Below the pieces are notes generated by a model. It was given only the letters and a program-made list of their open reading frames with translations, ran no database searches and was not told the origin of the DNA. DNA of 64,000 bases from Glycine soja (lineage: Eukaryota; Streptophyta; Magnoliopsida; Fabales; Fabaceae): contig NC_041002.1 of the NCBI RefSeq assembly GCF_004193775.1, positions 8,636,817 through 8,700,816 of the forward strand. The letters run 5' to 3'. The stretch's first letter is position 1. Each line of letters begins with the position of its first letter. The position numbers and the translations under genes are program-made. Positions 12,761 through 23,829 of this stretch are shown piece after piece.

Positions 12761-13583
12761 ATCTATCTTTCCAAACTGAAAACCTGTTTGCAGTCAGCAG
12801 GTGTCTTCCCTCTTGGCACATCCATCATCTGCTAAATTTAAATTTTCTCCAAGGACCTTATCTATTATGTTTCTGCCTCGTCCTATATAACACTTCCTGA
12901 ATAATCTTTGGAGTTTTTGTAGGTAAGAACAAGTAACATTGTAGACAGGGAGGGCAGTCTAAGACAACTTAAGATAAGATGGATTATGGGACCAAGTTTC
13001 CTTTCTGAGAGCAATGCGTAAATCAATATCATGTGACATAAACTTATGGGAATTCATAAACATTTGGAGCTATTATTGTTTTCAACTTTCTCGCTTTCTT
13101 GAGTAAACGAGTGTCTTGGCATTTTGTACTTCTACAACTCCTTTGAGTTAAAATTGCCTGCTATTTATGGCATGTTAGGATGAGATAGTGTGACATGTTT
13201 AGTGTTTAGAAAAGTTAGTATTTTAGATATATTTAGTGTTTAGGATAGGTTTATAAAATGGGCTATGTAGAGGTCAAAGACCAAGCTTTGCTCAAATTCA
13301 GTCCTTGAAGAGAGGGATTTTGAGAGCTGCAGTGCTTTAAAGAAGATAACATTAGGGGCAAAGGTTATTGATGGATCATAACAGTTGTAGCCTTTTTGAG
13401 TAGGAGAGTACAACAACAACAATCAATAATTTTTCCTTAATAGTTTTCCTGTAGTTTTCCTCGGTCTTTCTTTGCCTCTAGTGATTGGACTACTTTTCAT
13501 CTCCTGACTGGGAGTTCTACATGTCTTCTCCACACTCACTCAAACAACCACCCATGGCGAGATTCTACCATCTTTTCTACAAT
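12761..13583. other. Intron 3 sequence without recognisable genes
   Basis: Mixed sequence, possibly more of the worn Copia fragment up to about 12850; otherwise nothing assignable. Ends in the AGATG target duplicate (13584-13588) of the Gypsy element. Confidence 0.5.
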
Positions 13584-13588
13584 AGATG

Positions 13589-14564
13589 TAATGCAATCCT
13601 ACCCCCCAAGGGCATTGGATAGAAGACTCTAAGAAGATTGAGCCAAAGATGCAAGAGAAAGCCCTAGGGTTCTCATGAGCCTTAGGGTAGATTTTGGGCC
13701 CATAGGCTAAGTATGAGCCCACTTATCTTTGTACATATTAGATTAGGATTTCATTATTTTTGGGCCTTGTATTTAGGGCTCCATAATGTAGGTAGGATAC
13801 CCTAGAAATGTAGGATTTTTCAGCCCTTGTATTTTAGGGCACCTAGAGTAATTTTTGTATTAGGGGTAGTTTTGTAATTTCACATGAAATAAGTGAATAT
13901 TTGATGTGTGTGTTGAGAAATAAATTTAATTGAATTGGAAGAAGCACAATCCAATTAAATTTTAGAGGGGGAGGTGAGCATTTGCTCGCTACACCCCATT
14001 GTCACATCATATAGTCACATTTTGTGCATGTCTTTCATGATTTACATGCCTCATGACACCTAAGCACACTTAGTGGAGAATCTTGGACTTGATCTTGGAT
14101 TAGTGGGATGAATCATAGCTAAAATTCACCAATCATAATTAGTGAAATTTTGGCTCCAAAATTTGACTCCACAAATTCAATTTCAAATTCAAGTGAAATT
14201 TGAATAGAAATTCAAATTTCCCTCCAATTTTGTGTGACACTTAGGCTATAAATAGAGGTCATGTGTGTGCATTTTTTGAACTTTGTTCATTTGAGAATTA
14301 TACTTCAAAGTTCAGACCTTATTTGAGGCACAAAATTTTTTGCTCATTCTCTCCCTCTCCCTCCACTCATCTTTTCCTACCTTCAAGCTCTTATCTATGG
14401 CTTCCTATGGTGGTGAGTTTTTTCTTGACTCATCTTATTCTTGAAGTGGCATCTCCAATCATCTTTCTTCCTTCTCCATTTCGCTTCTATTCATCTTCAA
14501 GAAGCAAAAGACTCCATTGATGAGGAAGATCTAAGGCCTACAAGCTCCATATGGAGCTACATCA
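13589..14564 (+). repeat. 5' LTR of the Gypsy element
   Basis: Starts TAATGCAATCCTACC (terminal TG changed to TA) and ends GCTACATCA. About 976 bp with a TATAAATA box at 14247-14254. Close match to 17432-18387. Confidence 0.85.
14247..14254 (+). promoter_or_regulatory. LTR TATA box
   Basis: TATAAATAGAGG in the U3 region; the second LTR has the same box at 18078-18085. Confidence 0.5.
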
Positions 14565-16153
14565 TGTGGTATCAAGAGCATATTCGTCTAGGTAATGTTC
14601 TTTTGCTTCCTCTATCTTTTTGTTCGGTGAATTCACTTTAATTCCTTGTTCTTCATCTTATTCTCCATGTATATCCTCCACTGTCTAGTGGTTTGGTGTT
14701 GTTTATAGTAGATTCAAAAAAATAAACCGATTAAATCTTTGATCTACACTTGTTCTTGCATTTCTATGGTTCAAATTTTATAGATCTACTCTTGAATCAT
14801 GTTTTTGTGTTGATTTTAGGTTCTATCATATTTCAGTCATAATCTTCTTGTGCTGAACCTTTAGATCTAAATTTTCTTCCAAAATATTAGTTAGAAAAAA
14901 ACACAAAAATCTAAGTGTAAATCACTTAATCCATGTTGTCTTAGAGTCATGTTTAGTCATAATAATTGTCACATTATGTTCTAAGTTTGGGTTGAATTTT
15001 GATTTTTTTATATTGAATTCTAGATACATTTGTTCATGTATTCTTGTCATTCTTAGCCTATCTTTTGAATTTTGAGTCTAATTCATGCATGTTATTTAGT
15101 TTATAACATGTTCTAAATCAATTCCTAGAAGTAGTCTTGTTGTTGAACTTTTTTTTTTGTTTTCTAAGTTTCCTACATGATGCCTATGAAGAAATTGAGT
15201 TGTGGTGTTGAATTGTGGCTGGATTCGTGAATCAAAATAAGTTTTAAGCTCTCTTGAATTGTTTTATTCAAGACATTTGAGCATAAGCAAACACAAATTG
15301 TAATTATCCAAGCCTTAAGCAACATAAACACTACTCTTGATTTCTAGGTTGAAATCACTGGTGTTGGCAGCTTGAACATACGAACTTGTAAAAATTACTG
15401 GGAATTGGCCACTGCGAATTTTGAGCTGAAATTTTTACTGAATTTTCTAGACATCTGGAACAAAATTATATAAAAAAATAACCAAGTGATTTTGATTAAA
15501 GGAAAAAATATGAAAAATTACACAAGTTGGCAGGAAAATCAATGTCCAGGAAAAAAAGTGAAAGGGATAACAACCACCAAAATTGAAGACCGTTTTGTGC
15601 CATCCCTTGAAGAATTTGAGTCAAAAAGAAAGGGGCAAACCACCTTAAAAGATATTGAACTAAGAAACACTCCAAATTGAGTGAATCACCAAAGGAATAA
15701 TAACCACCAAAATTGAGGACCGTTTTGTAATTTTATAACTGGAAATTTACTTAACTTTATTGCTTTCAAGTTTTTGTAACAAAAATGCATTTCATTGGAA
15801 GTGTGTTGGGAGCCTCCAATAGGTTACCAAACTTCCATTTGTGTGTAATAATTTTAGGCAATTTTCCCTTAGGATAGTGAGTATTTTGTTGGGAACCTTA
15901 AATGTGGTCATCCAAACACTCTTAGGATTTGCTTAGTTTACATTTCTTGTACTTTAATTTCTTGCTTACTTTCATAGCTTATTTCCTTTACCTTCCATTG
16001 TCAAACAGCCTAGATAGCTTCCCTTTTACCAATTAGCTTTTACCTTATCTTTCACACCTCTTTTAGTGTTTATTTTGGTTAGTTTCAACCATAGTTTCTT
16101 TTACCTTTTGTTTTTAAACCCCAAACAAGAAAGAACCACAACTAAGGAACCAA

Positions 16154-17043
16154 CATGAGTTTTCATTCTTCATCTAGTATTAATGGTGAGGTTTCTACTC
16201 CTAAGGACCCCTTGTATAAGATATTAGATGAGTTGAGATCCCTTAAGTTGTGGAAGGAAAAAACAAGAGAGAAAAGAAAAAGGAAGAAAAAGAGTGGAAG
16301 AAATAAGTCAAGATGAAAGAGAGAAAATAAAGGAAGAAGAAAGAAGGAAAATACTAAAACAGTTAAGAAAAGAAAAACATGTCACCTATAGTAGTTATGA
16401 CTCTTGTAAGAGCCTAAGTGAAGAACTTCGTGACTATTATGAAGGAAGGCATAGGTCACATCAGACTTCACTCCCATAGGAGAGAAAAGGAAAGAAAGCC
16501 TTAAGAGGCTAACATTAACCTCCCATACTTCCATGTGAAGGACAATGTAGAGGCTTACTTAGATTGAGAAATAAGGGTAGAGCAACAACTTAAAAGAAAG
16601 TCTACTTCAAAATCTTATGGCTCTCACTCTTATTCAAAGAAAGACCAAAGTTTAGGCATCTTAGGGGTGACACCTTGTAAGCCCAAAGATGATAAGGGGG
16701 AGACAATAGAAAAGCAACTCCCTAAGGCTAGTATGCAAGAGAAGACTAGCTCTATAAAGTGCTTTAAATGGCTTGGAAGATGACATATTACTTATCAATG
16801 CCCCACCAAGAAAACTATGATTATGAGGGGCCAAGACATTTATAGTAGCCAAGATGAGGCTACTACTTCACCTTCCTCTAGTGAAAGTGAAGAAGCAAAA
16901 GGGGAAGAATCTAGCGAAGAAATCTACCCCCAAGAAGAAGGACAACCTTTAATGGTTAGGGAGGAGTGTAAGGAGGTAAGTGTCTCCTCCAACAGGTTAG
17001 CTAAGAAGGAAAGTCATTTTACAATAAAGGAAAATATTAAATA
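16154..17043 (+). pseudogene. Gypsy gag remnant with damaged zinc knuckle
   Basis: Starts near MSFHSSSSINGE (16154), runs through a lysine/glutamate-rich stretch (16294-16479), then several stops. A zinc-knuckle region at about 16757-16800 reads CFKWLGR.HITYQC: the second Cys is Trp and the Gly before His is a stop, so the CCHC motif is broken. The acidic tail (16817-17041: TSPSSSESEEAKGEES) is open. The family's gag binds element RNA; this copy cannot make a full-length product. Confidence 0.7.
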
Positions 17044-17045
17044 AA

Positions 17046-17400
17046 CTTATGTTTTATTGCATTACTTTTCTTAATTTTTTAAATAAAGATCAAGGGATTC
17101 TCACGGACCCTTAGAGAATAAATGTCATTCCTAAGTGGCCCACTCAACCAAGTATAAGAAAAATTTGGGGCTTCCATGACTTAACAAACTTTTACAAAAG
17201 GTTTGTCCCATATTTTTCTATACTTGTAGTACCACTCATTGAGTTGGTGAGGAACCATGTTCCCTCATGGGAAGATGCCCGGGAAAGGAGTTTTCAGACC
17301 TTACCTTACTCCAACATACCAAACACCACTAATATATATGTTTTTATTTTTTTTATAGGTGTTGAGGGAAGAAGCCTAGAGCTTCAAGAACCTCTGGATT
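17046..17400 (+). pseudogene. Gypsy RT/RNase H junction and pol C-terminal scrap
   Basis: Reads VIPKWPTQPSIRKIWGFHDLTNFYKRFVPYF, the segment after the RT thumb where Gypsy elements have a FxGLxxFYRRFV motif, then PLIELVRNHVPSWEDARERSFQTL. It then jumps to the pol C-terminus ELQEPLDLRSNPFQGGG. RT catalytic core, RNase H body and integrase are absent: a large internal deletion. Confidence 0.75.
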
Positions 17401-17431
17401 TAAGGTCAAATCCTTTTCAAGGGGGAGGAAA

Positions 17432-18387
17432 TGATGAAATCCTACCCCCCAAGGGCATTGATAGAAGACTCCAAGAAGATTGGGCCAGAGATGCAAGAGA
17501 AAGCCTTAGGGTTCTTATGAGCCTTAAGGTAGATTTTGGGCCTATGGGCTAAGTATGAGTCTACTTATCTTTGTAGATATTATATTAGGATTTCATTATT
17601 TTTGGGCCTTGTATTTAGGGCTCCATGATGTAGGTAGGGTACCTTAGAAATGTAAGATTTTTCAGCACTTGTATTTTAGGACACCTAGAGTAGTTTTTGT
17701 ATTAGGGGTGATTTTATAATTTCACATGAAATAAGTGAATATTTGATGTGGGTGTTGAGAAATAAATTTAATTGAATTGGGAGAAGCCCAATTCAATTAA
17801 GTTTTAGAGGGGGAGGTGAGCATTTGTTTGCTACACCCTATTGCCACATCATATAATCACACTTTGTGCATATCTTTCATGCTTTACATGCCTCATGACA
17901 CCTAAACACACTTAGTGGAGAATCTTGGACTTGATCTTGGATTTGTGGGCTGAACCATACCTAAAATCCACTAATCATAATTAGTGAAATTTTGGCTCCA
18001 AAATTTGGCTCCACGAATTCAAGTGAAATTTGAATAGAAATTCAAATTTCCCTTCCAATTTTGTGTGACACTTAGGCTATAAATAGAGGTTATGTGTACA
18101 TTTTTTCAACTTTGATCATTTGAGAATTATACTTCAAAGTTCAGACATCATTTGAGGTACAAAATTCTGTGCTCCTTCTTTTCCTCTACCCATCTTCTCC
18201 TTCGTTCAAGCTCTTATCCATGACTTCCTATGGTGATAAGCTTTTTCTTGACTCATCTTCTCCTTGAAGTGACATCTCCAATCATCTTTCTTCCTTCTCC
18301 ATTCCGCTGCCATTTAACTTCAAGAAGCAAATGACTCCATTGATGAAGAAGATCCAAGGCCTACAAGCCCCACATAGAGTTACATCA
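17432..18387 (+). repeat. Second (3') LTR of the Gypsy element
   Basis: TGATGAAATCCTACC...GAGTTACATCA, about 956 bp, direct repeat of 13589-14564. Confidence 0.85.
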
Positions 18388-18722
18388 TGCACAAAGTGTC
18401 ACACACATCAAATATTCACTTATTGCATGTGAAATTACAAAACTATCCCTAATATAAAAACTAGTTTAGGTGCCTTAAAATATAAGGACTGAAAAATCTT
18501 ACATTTCTAGGGTACCCTACCTACATTATGGAGTCCTAAATACAAGGTCCAAAAATAATGAAATCCTAATCTAATATGTACAAAGATAAGTGGGTTCATA
18601 CTTAGTCCATGAGTCCAAAATCTACCTAAGGCTCATGAGAACCCTGGGGCTTTCTCTTGCATCTCTGGCCCAATCTTCTTGGAGTCTTCTATCCAATGCC
18701 TTTGCGGGGTAGGATTGCATCA
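18388..18722 (-). repeat. Inverted, internally deleted LTR copy of the same Gypsy family
   Basis: On the minus strand it begins TGATGCAATCCTACC at 18722 and follows the LTR for about 280 bp. It then skips from GATGTGTGTG to ACACTTTGTGCA and abuts the second LTR tail to tail. Its outer end, not the second LTR's, carries the matching AGATG duplicate. Confidence 0.8.
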
Positions 18723-18727
18723 AGATG

Positions 18728-19625
18728 CTGCCCCATCTAGTATGTTCATTTGTCCAATGTCCAACGCAAAATTCTCATCTCTGTTGCATTGTGTTTATAA
18801 TTTATTTTTGAGTAGGAGTGTAACCAAAAAAACACATTGATTGAGGGTTTAATTTAAATGGGGTAAAGCTAAAAACACCAAGGGATAGGATCAGAACTGA
18901 GGTGGGAGGTAGGCAAAAATTGTTGAAATATTTTGTATAGGTGTTTCATAGGACAGAACACAGCTTGACATTCTATTGATGATGTAGGCAGATATCAAAT
19001 TCAACAAGCACACTCACATTATGAACTTTCTAATTTCTAATTTCTAATTCATACAATATATTTTATGAAAGTTAAATTTCCAAGAAAAAGTATTACCCAC
19101 TTCTCTAATTTCCAAATTTTTTGGTGTATTGATTATGTTTATTTTGTTGGAGACACTTTGAGAGGTTGAGATCACACCATTTTTAGATTCGTTCTTTTAA
19201 ATTTGTATTCCAACTTCATTCATCTTTCTCCAACCCTGCCTTACTATTACTACTATAGTCAAGATCTTAACTTCCTTCTGCTCCAATCACTTACTGTCCA
19301 TATGCTACTTTTCCTCTTCCATTTTAACTTTGAAGTTAAACTACTCTTATGGTCCAATTTTGCTTCTTAGTGCTAAAGATTTTAACCAATGAGTGCATAG
19401 CACTTGATAACAATGGTTTGTGTATCATTTTATGAGCATGCTGTATTTGGCATGGAAAAGGATATTTAGGATCCGTAGAAGATTATTTTATGTATCATGG
19501 CATATGCCTCAAACTTGATTACCCATTGCTGCATAATTTACTTTGTTTACGGTACCTTCTTGTCTATTTGATACTTAAAAACAATACAAATTATTTTGTG
19601 TTCAACTTTCCAACTTTATTTTCAG
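18728..19625. other. Remainder of intron 3
   Basis: AT-rich, ends in the acceptor TTATTTTCAG before exon 4 at 19626. No gene or element recognised. Confidence 0.6.
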
Positions 19626-20150
19626 ATATGGGTGTCCAAGCATGGAAGAGCTTGAATGCTACAATCAGAAATACAAGACAAGATTAGATGAAGTTGGAGC
19701 GCTAGGAGAGATACCTGTTGATTTGGCTCTGGAGGTAATGCATAGCAGCTATGTCCTATACTCTTGTTCCAATGGGATTTTATTCAGTAGTAAATGACGG
19801 TTTCTTTGAATTGTATTTAGTACTTAACAAAGCATAATTTTGCTTCGAAGGTTTCATCCCCAGGCGCTGAGAGGCTACTAAAAGTGCCAGATGATATTAG
19901 TCGATTCAAAGACATGACTATGAGAGTCTGTTATACTGAAAATATAGAGTCCAATTGCCCAGAAAGGGATGGAGTTTTTTTGTTAGATTCTATAGAAAAT
20001 GACTCGGAGATGTGTGTGTGGAAGTTTGCAGACGTTAAAGAGAATAGAGACCCCCTTAAAAAAGGCAGACCTTTAAGTCGTAAACAGAAGGATTGGAGAT
20101 TAAAACTGCCATTTAACTTGCATACAATGGTAACTTTGTACCTTGAATAA
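19626..20150 (+). pseudogene. Intact 3' exons (4 and 5) of the RimP-like gene
   Basis: Exon 4 (19626-19734, acceptor CAG, donor GTAATG) and exon 5 (19851-20150, TAA stop at 20148) are open throughout and encode about 135 residues. They include the RimP motif SSPGAERL, a KGRPLSRKQKDWRLKLPF stretch and the C-terminus TLYLE. A gene caller may predict a separate short gene here, but it lacks its own start context and is best read as the surviving tail of the 5219-20150 gene. The exon 5 acceptor (CGAAG) has a weak polypyrimidine tract. Confidence 0.75.
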
Positions 20151-22640
20151 TTGTTAAGATTTAATCTTATTTTGATTCAGGAACATGGATTTTCTTTCTG
20201 TCTAGCCTCCCTTCCCCCTTTTGCCTACCTATATTTTCCTGACTAGATATGATATGTGGAAGTAGTTTGAGAAAATATGGTTCTTTTAAATTTTAGTAGT
20301 GAGCTCGGTAGCAGGTTTTGTTCTGGTTTTCAAAATTGTAGATGCAATTTGAGTATAATTAGATGTTTCTTTGGACATATAGGTTTGTACTGTGTGTTTG
20401 GTAGTGCTTTCACCAGGTCCAATGTGCAACAAAACTGAAGGAACTAAAAAAGCTTCCACATTTTTTTTGATAATATGTGGTGATTTAAGCCTCAAAAATG
20501 CATATTTGAAGCGGATCCAAACATGCATTGTCTAAGAAATTTAGCAAGAAGTTCAAAGATGAAGCTCTAAATTTATTATTTTTGTAATATTCAGAAGCTT
20601 ATTACCATGAGCATAAGTGCATAGCTACAAGAATTGAGACCTCTTTCATTATGTTGCTGATAAATGAAATAACATTTTCATTTTTAATTATATCATGTTA
20701 TTCTCAACATCTTCTGATTGCTTGGTTTGAAAGTTTGGGACTGAGATTATGTGTCTAAAAACCAATAGTACATCTTTCTTGCGCCTCAGTAATTCTCAAG
20801 CATTTCTAATAAAATTCATAATTGTGCTTTTTAGGCTTGACTTGGATTCCTGTCACTTTTCATCACTCCTTTTGTCGAAAGGCTTAAAAGTTATGTGTTA
20901 GGAGTGAGGACAATTAGTTGGGACAGTTATGATAGTAGGAGTTAGTTTAGATAGCTATGATAGTAGAAGAGGTTTGTTAGGTATACAGGGTTAGAAGTAG
21001 TTGTGTTATTTTCCCTTTGGCATAGTTGTTGAATAGCTGTCCTTTCTTTTGGACAGTAATGGGGTGCAATCTGCAGGACCACATTCCTAGTGCTGGCTGT
21101 CTTTTTTTTTTCCTTTTCACCATCATAATGTCATTATTTTGAATTCTTATTTAGAATGGAACTATGACTGTGGCCTAGGTAATGATTATTGTAAATTTGT
21201 AAAGAATGAAACATATTTGAAGGTTTGGTTTATATTTTCTTTACATTTGTAATTTCAACTTCTAAAATGAATTAGACTTGTATTTTGTTTAATTCCAAAG
21301 TTCCAAATACTGCTTCATTTAAAATCAACTATTCAAGCAATGATTGTGAACTTTATGATAAAACTGAATTCCGTTAAATTTCAAGTCCCATATTTGTACG
21401 GAGTACCAGCTTTTACCTTGTTTCATAGGCAGGCAAAAACATTGGTATAATGATTTCAATTTAAATATCATATTATAATCAGTCAGCACTAGATGTAGAA
21501 GTGCATGGTAGAGCTGATTTGTAATTTGTAGGTTTCATAGCCCTTCATATCTCTATGTAACACCTGCACTACTTTTTCCCTTAGTTTCTTGTGGATGAGA
21601 AGAGTTTATTTATCATATAAATCAATCTTTAACCACAATAGCATCCTCAAAGTACTTTTTTTTTGGCATCCTTTTCATTTTTGCTGCATTCCTATCATTT
21701 GCTGCTAAATTCGTCGGCTATAACCATCCCTTAATCTTCTCATCTTGGGAGAAGTTGATATTTGTTAGGAAGTCCCACATCGCCTGTCTCAATTCTTGGG
21801 ATGTAGCTTATATATCAGTTGGACAATTTTATTTAGTGTTAATTGGTTTTAAGTTGAAATCTAACATGATATTATTTATTTTCCTACATTTTTTTATAAA
21901 CTATCTTCGAATATACTCTTCAAATATTTAAGTTAGTTGTATTTCCAAGATTTAAACTTGAAAGTTGAGATAATTGATTAAGTTAAGATAACTCCCCATA
22001 AATTAGTTGATCTATTTGCTTGGTGGTACTTATCTATTGATTTACACTAACAAAAATAGCATTTGGTTTAATTGTTTTTTTTACAACTTTCTAAGAGTTT
22101 TTTTTGAAAAAGAAACAATTATTTTTACAAAATTAAGCATTATCAAACCCGCAGTAAATTTTATGACACCACAAATGTACCAACATGATGTACATCTCAC
22201 GGTCAAAAAGTTGTCAACAGTGAAGAAAAAACAAGATATCTATATATGGCCTAGGACGAAGTTCATGCACCCAACAGTGTTTAAAATGTGATCTCTAAGT
22301 ATATTTTTCTTGATTGTGAAGCCAAAGAGGAAGATAATTGAATGAGAAGTTTCAGTCAAATTATGATCTTTGTTCTTTTGCCTAGTACTTTTCTTTCTTT
22401 CATTTGATTTATAACTTGTCACATCATTGATTTATTTTATAAGATGAAATAATTTTTTTTTTATTCTTTGAATTTTTTTAGATTAGTTTTAATTTTTAAT
22501 GTTTTTGTTCCTTTATATTTTTAGTCCCCACTCACAAGTGTGTTGTTAAATAGTGACATGGCAAAGGCTGCGAGTGATACCTGTTAAATGATTGTGGCGG
22601 TTCATTTTTTGACTTCTGCAAACTCCCAGAAAATGCTTAG
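20151..22640. other. Downstream flank of the RimP-like gene, no gene
   Basis: AT-rich. Possible worn LTR pieces at about 20900-21110 (TTAGGAGTGAGGACAATTAG) and 21760-21870 (GTTAGGAAGTCCCACATCGCC, a motif common in plant LTRs). No open frame with convincing protein character. Confidence 0.5.
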
Positions 22641-23083
22641 GAGTGTGTTTGGATGGAGAAAGTTAAAATTTTGAGAAATTTTAAATTCTAAGAATTTCAA
22701 ATACTTCAATTGAAATTCTTTTATTTTCAAAATTTTGTGTTTGGATAAAAAAAATTAAAATTATGAGGATGAAAAAAATGAATGAAAAAAAAGAGAAGAT
22801 ATGGTTGATGTGCTAGTTATACGTGTTCCTCTATGCTCACACCCGATCGATATTTTAGGAGCTCAGACGGTGTTTCTTGAAGAAGACTATAAGAAGAGAA
22901 TTTCTCACCTTTTAGAAGGAAATTGAAATTCCAGATTTTTAGTTGTTTAAAATTCTGTTTTAAAATTCTAAAATTTTAAATTCTTCATAAAAAGCATCCA
23001 AACAATGAATTCTAAATTACAGAAATTCAAATTCTCTGGTAAATTACTTTCCTCAGTTAAAATTCTCTATCCAAACGCATTCT
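22641..23083. mobile_element. MITE with about 30-bp terminal inverted repeats
   Basis: The left end GAGTGTGTTTGGATGGAG and the reverse complement of the right end, GAATGCGTTTGGATAGAG, match over about 30 bp, and AT-rich arms continue the inverted symmetry. Length 443 bp, no ORF. Flanks share only TAG (22638-22640 and 23084-23086), so the superfamily is unresolved. Confidence 0.75.
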
Positions 23084-23324
23084 AGATGATTTTTTTAAAA
23101 CATGTTAAAAATTTCATAAATTGGTTCTCATTCGAACTTTGAAACCCATGAACCCCAGATAAAAAAAGTAGTATCAATCCTTGCAACATATATTGCACCA
23201 ATCAAACTCTACAAATTCAATTGATTCACGTGAGGGGATGAAGAAAAAAAACACAAAGAATGGAGTGGGTTTTAACCTAAGCTAAAGAGAGGTGAATGCT
23301 CAACCTAACCTCCGAGGTCAATGC

Positions 23325-23552
23325 TCAACTCGATGCCATCTCACCTCCTTTCTCTTGTAAAGGGTTTGGCCATTTGGGGGTTTTAATGTTTCGGAGTTTG
23401 AAAACAGAGGTGAAAGAAGAGAGTGATTCGGTGTCCTCGAAGATCTGAGGAAGCGCAAGAAGACCGAGATTTTCAATGAGAGGAAGTGTCAGAAGACCGA
23501 CTATGGTGCCGATGGCGGTGGCTCTGATGACACCAAAGCGGATGAACTCCAT
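23325..23552 (-). CDS. Unassigned 75-codon ORF with a hydrophobic stretch
   Basis: ATG at 23552, stop TGA at 23325. The N-terminal part MEFIRFGVIRATAIGTIVG is followed by LLTLPLIENLGLLALPQIF, suggesting a membrane segment or signal anchor. The C-terminal part is polar (KTPKWPNPLQEKGG). Codon use (GCC, ACC, CTC, TTC) is more gene-like than in the neighbourhood, and a CT-rich stretch lies just upstream. It could be a small gene, a first exon, or a captured fragment. I do not recognise the family. Confidence 0.35.
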   Translation of the reverse strand: MEFIRFGVIRATAIGTIVGLLTLPLIENLGLLALPQIFEDTESLSSFTSVFKLRNIKTPKWPNPLQEKGGEMASS

Positions 23553-23829
23553 CTTTGTCACTCGAAACCTTTGCGTCTTCGATCCCGACTTGAATCCGTT
23601 CGCACCCTATATTGTCGTCAATCTATCCCTTCATTAAACAATTCCCCAAACCCAACACGAACCTCCTTTTTCCTCTTCGATTTATCTTTCTCCCTCTCTC
23701 AAACCAACACATTCAGAGGACACAATCTCAGATTCGTTTGCTATTTTTTCAATTACTTTGGTTATACGTTGTTTTGCTTGCTTTTGTCGTCGTTTTTGTG
23801 TTGGTTGGTTGTTGAGAAAGAAACATGAT

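Larger units (their letters stand above)
13589..18722 (+). mobile_element. Deleted Gypsy retrotransposon with an extra inverted LTR piece, TSD AGATG
   Basis: LTR(+) 13589-14564, a 2.9 kb interior, LTR(+) 17432-18387, then an inverted partial LTR 18388-18722. The whole composite is flanked by AGATG at 13584-13588 and 18723-18727. The PBS at 14567-14579 (TGGTATCAAGAGC) resembles initiator-Met. A polypurine run (GGGGGAGGAAA) precedes the second LTR. The interior keeps gag remnants and a scrap of RT/RNase H; most of pol is missing. The 3' end of pol reads straight into the second LTR. Confidence 0.85.
5219..20150 (+). pseudogene. RimP-like (UPF0090/DUF150) ribosome maturation factor, five-exon decayed gene
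   Basis: Exons inferred by splice signals and frame: 5219-5417, 7692-7756, 7871-8045, 19626-19734, 19851-20150, with phases that fit together. Exon 1 encodes an Arg/Ser/Thr-rich leader (MTMARGIIRRMRN...) that looks like an organelle transit peptide. Exons 3-5 encode the RimP core, including the junction LALE/VSSPGAERLL that matches the family's EVSSPG motif. Bacterial RimP assists 30S subunit assembly; plant homologues are presumed to act in plastids or mitochondria. Exon 3 is broken: TAG at 7919-7921 (expected Trp), TAG at 7961-7963 (expected Gln), a one-base deletion near 7997, and AT in place of the GT donor at 8046-8047. Exons 1, 2, 4 and 5 remain open. I infer an inactive paralogue. The alternative, rescue by a different exon 3, is not visible here. 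Confidence 0.8.

Noticed and set aside
8046..19625. AT-AC (U12-type) intron
   Set aside because: ATAAGG does not match the U12 5' site and the intron ends in CAG, so a mutated GT donor is the simpler reading.
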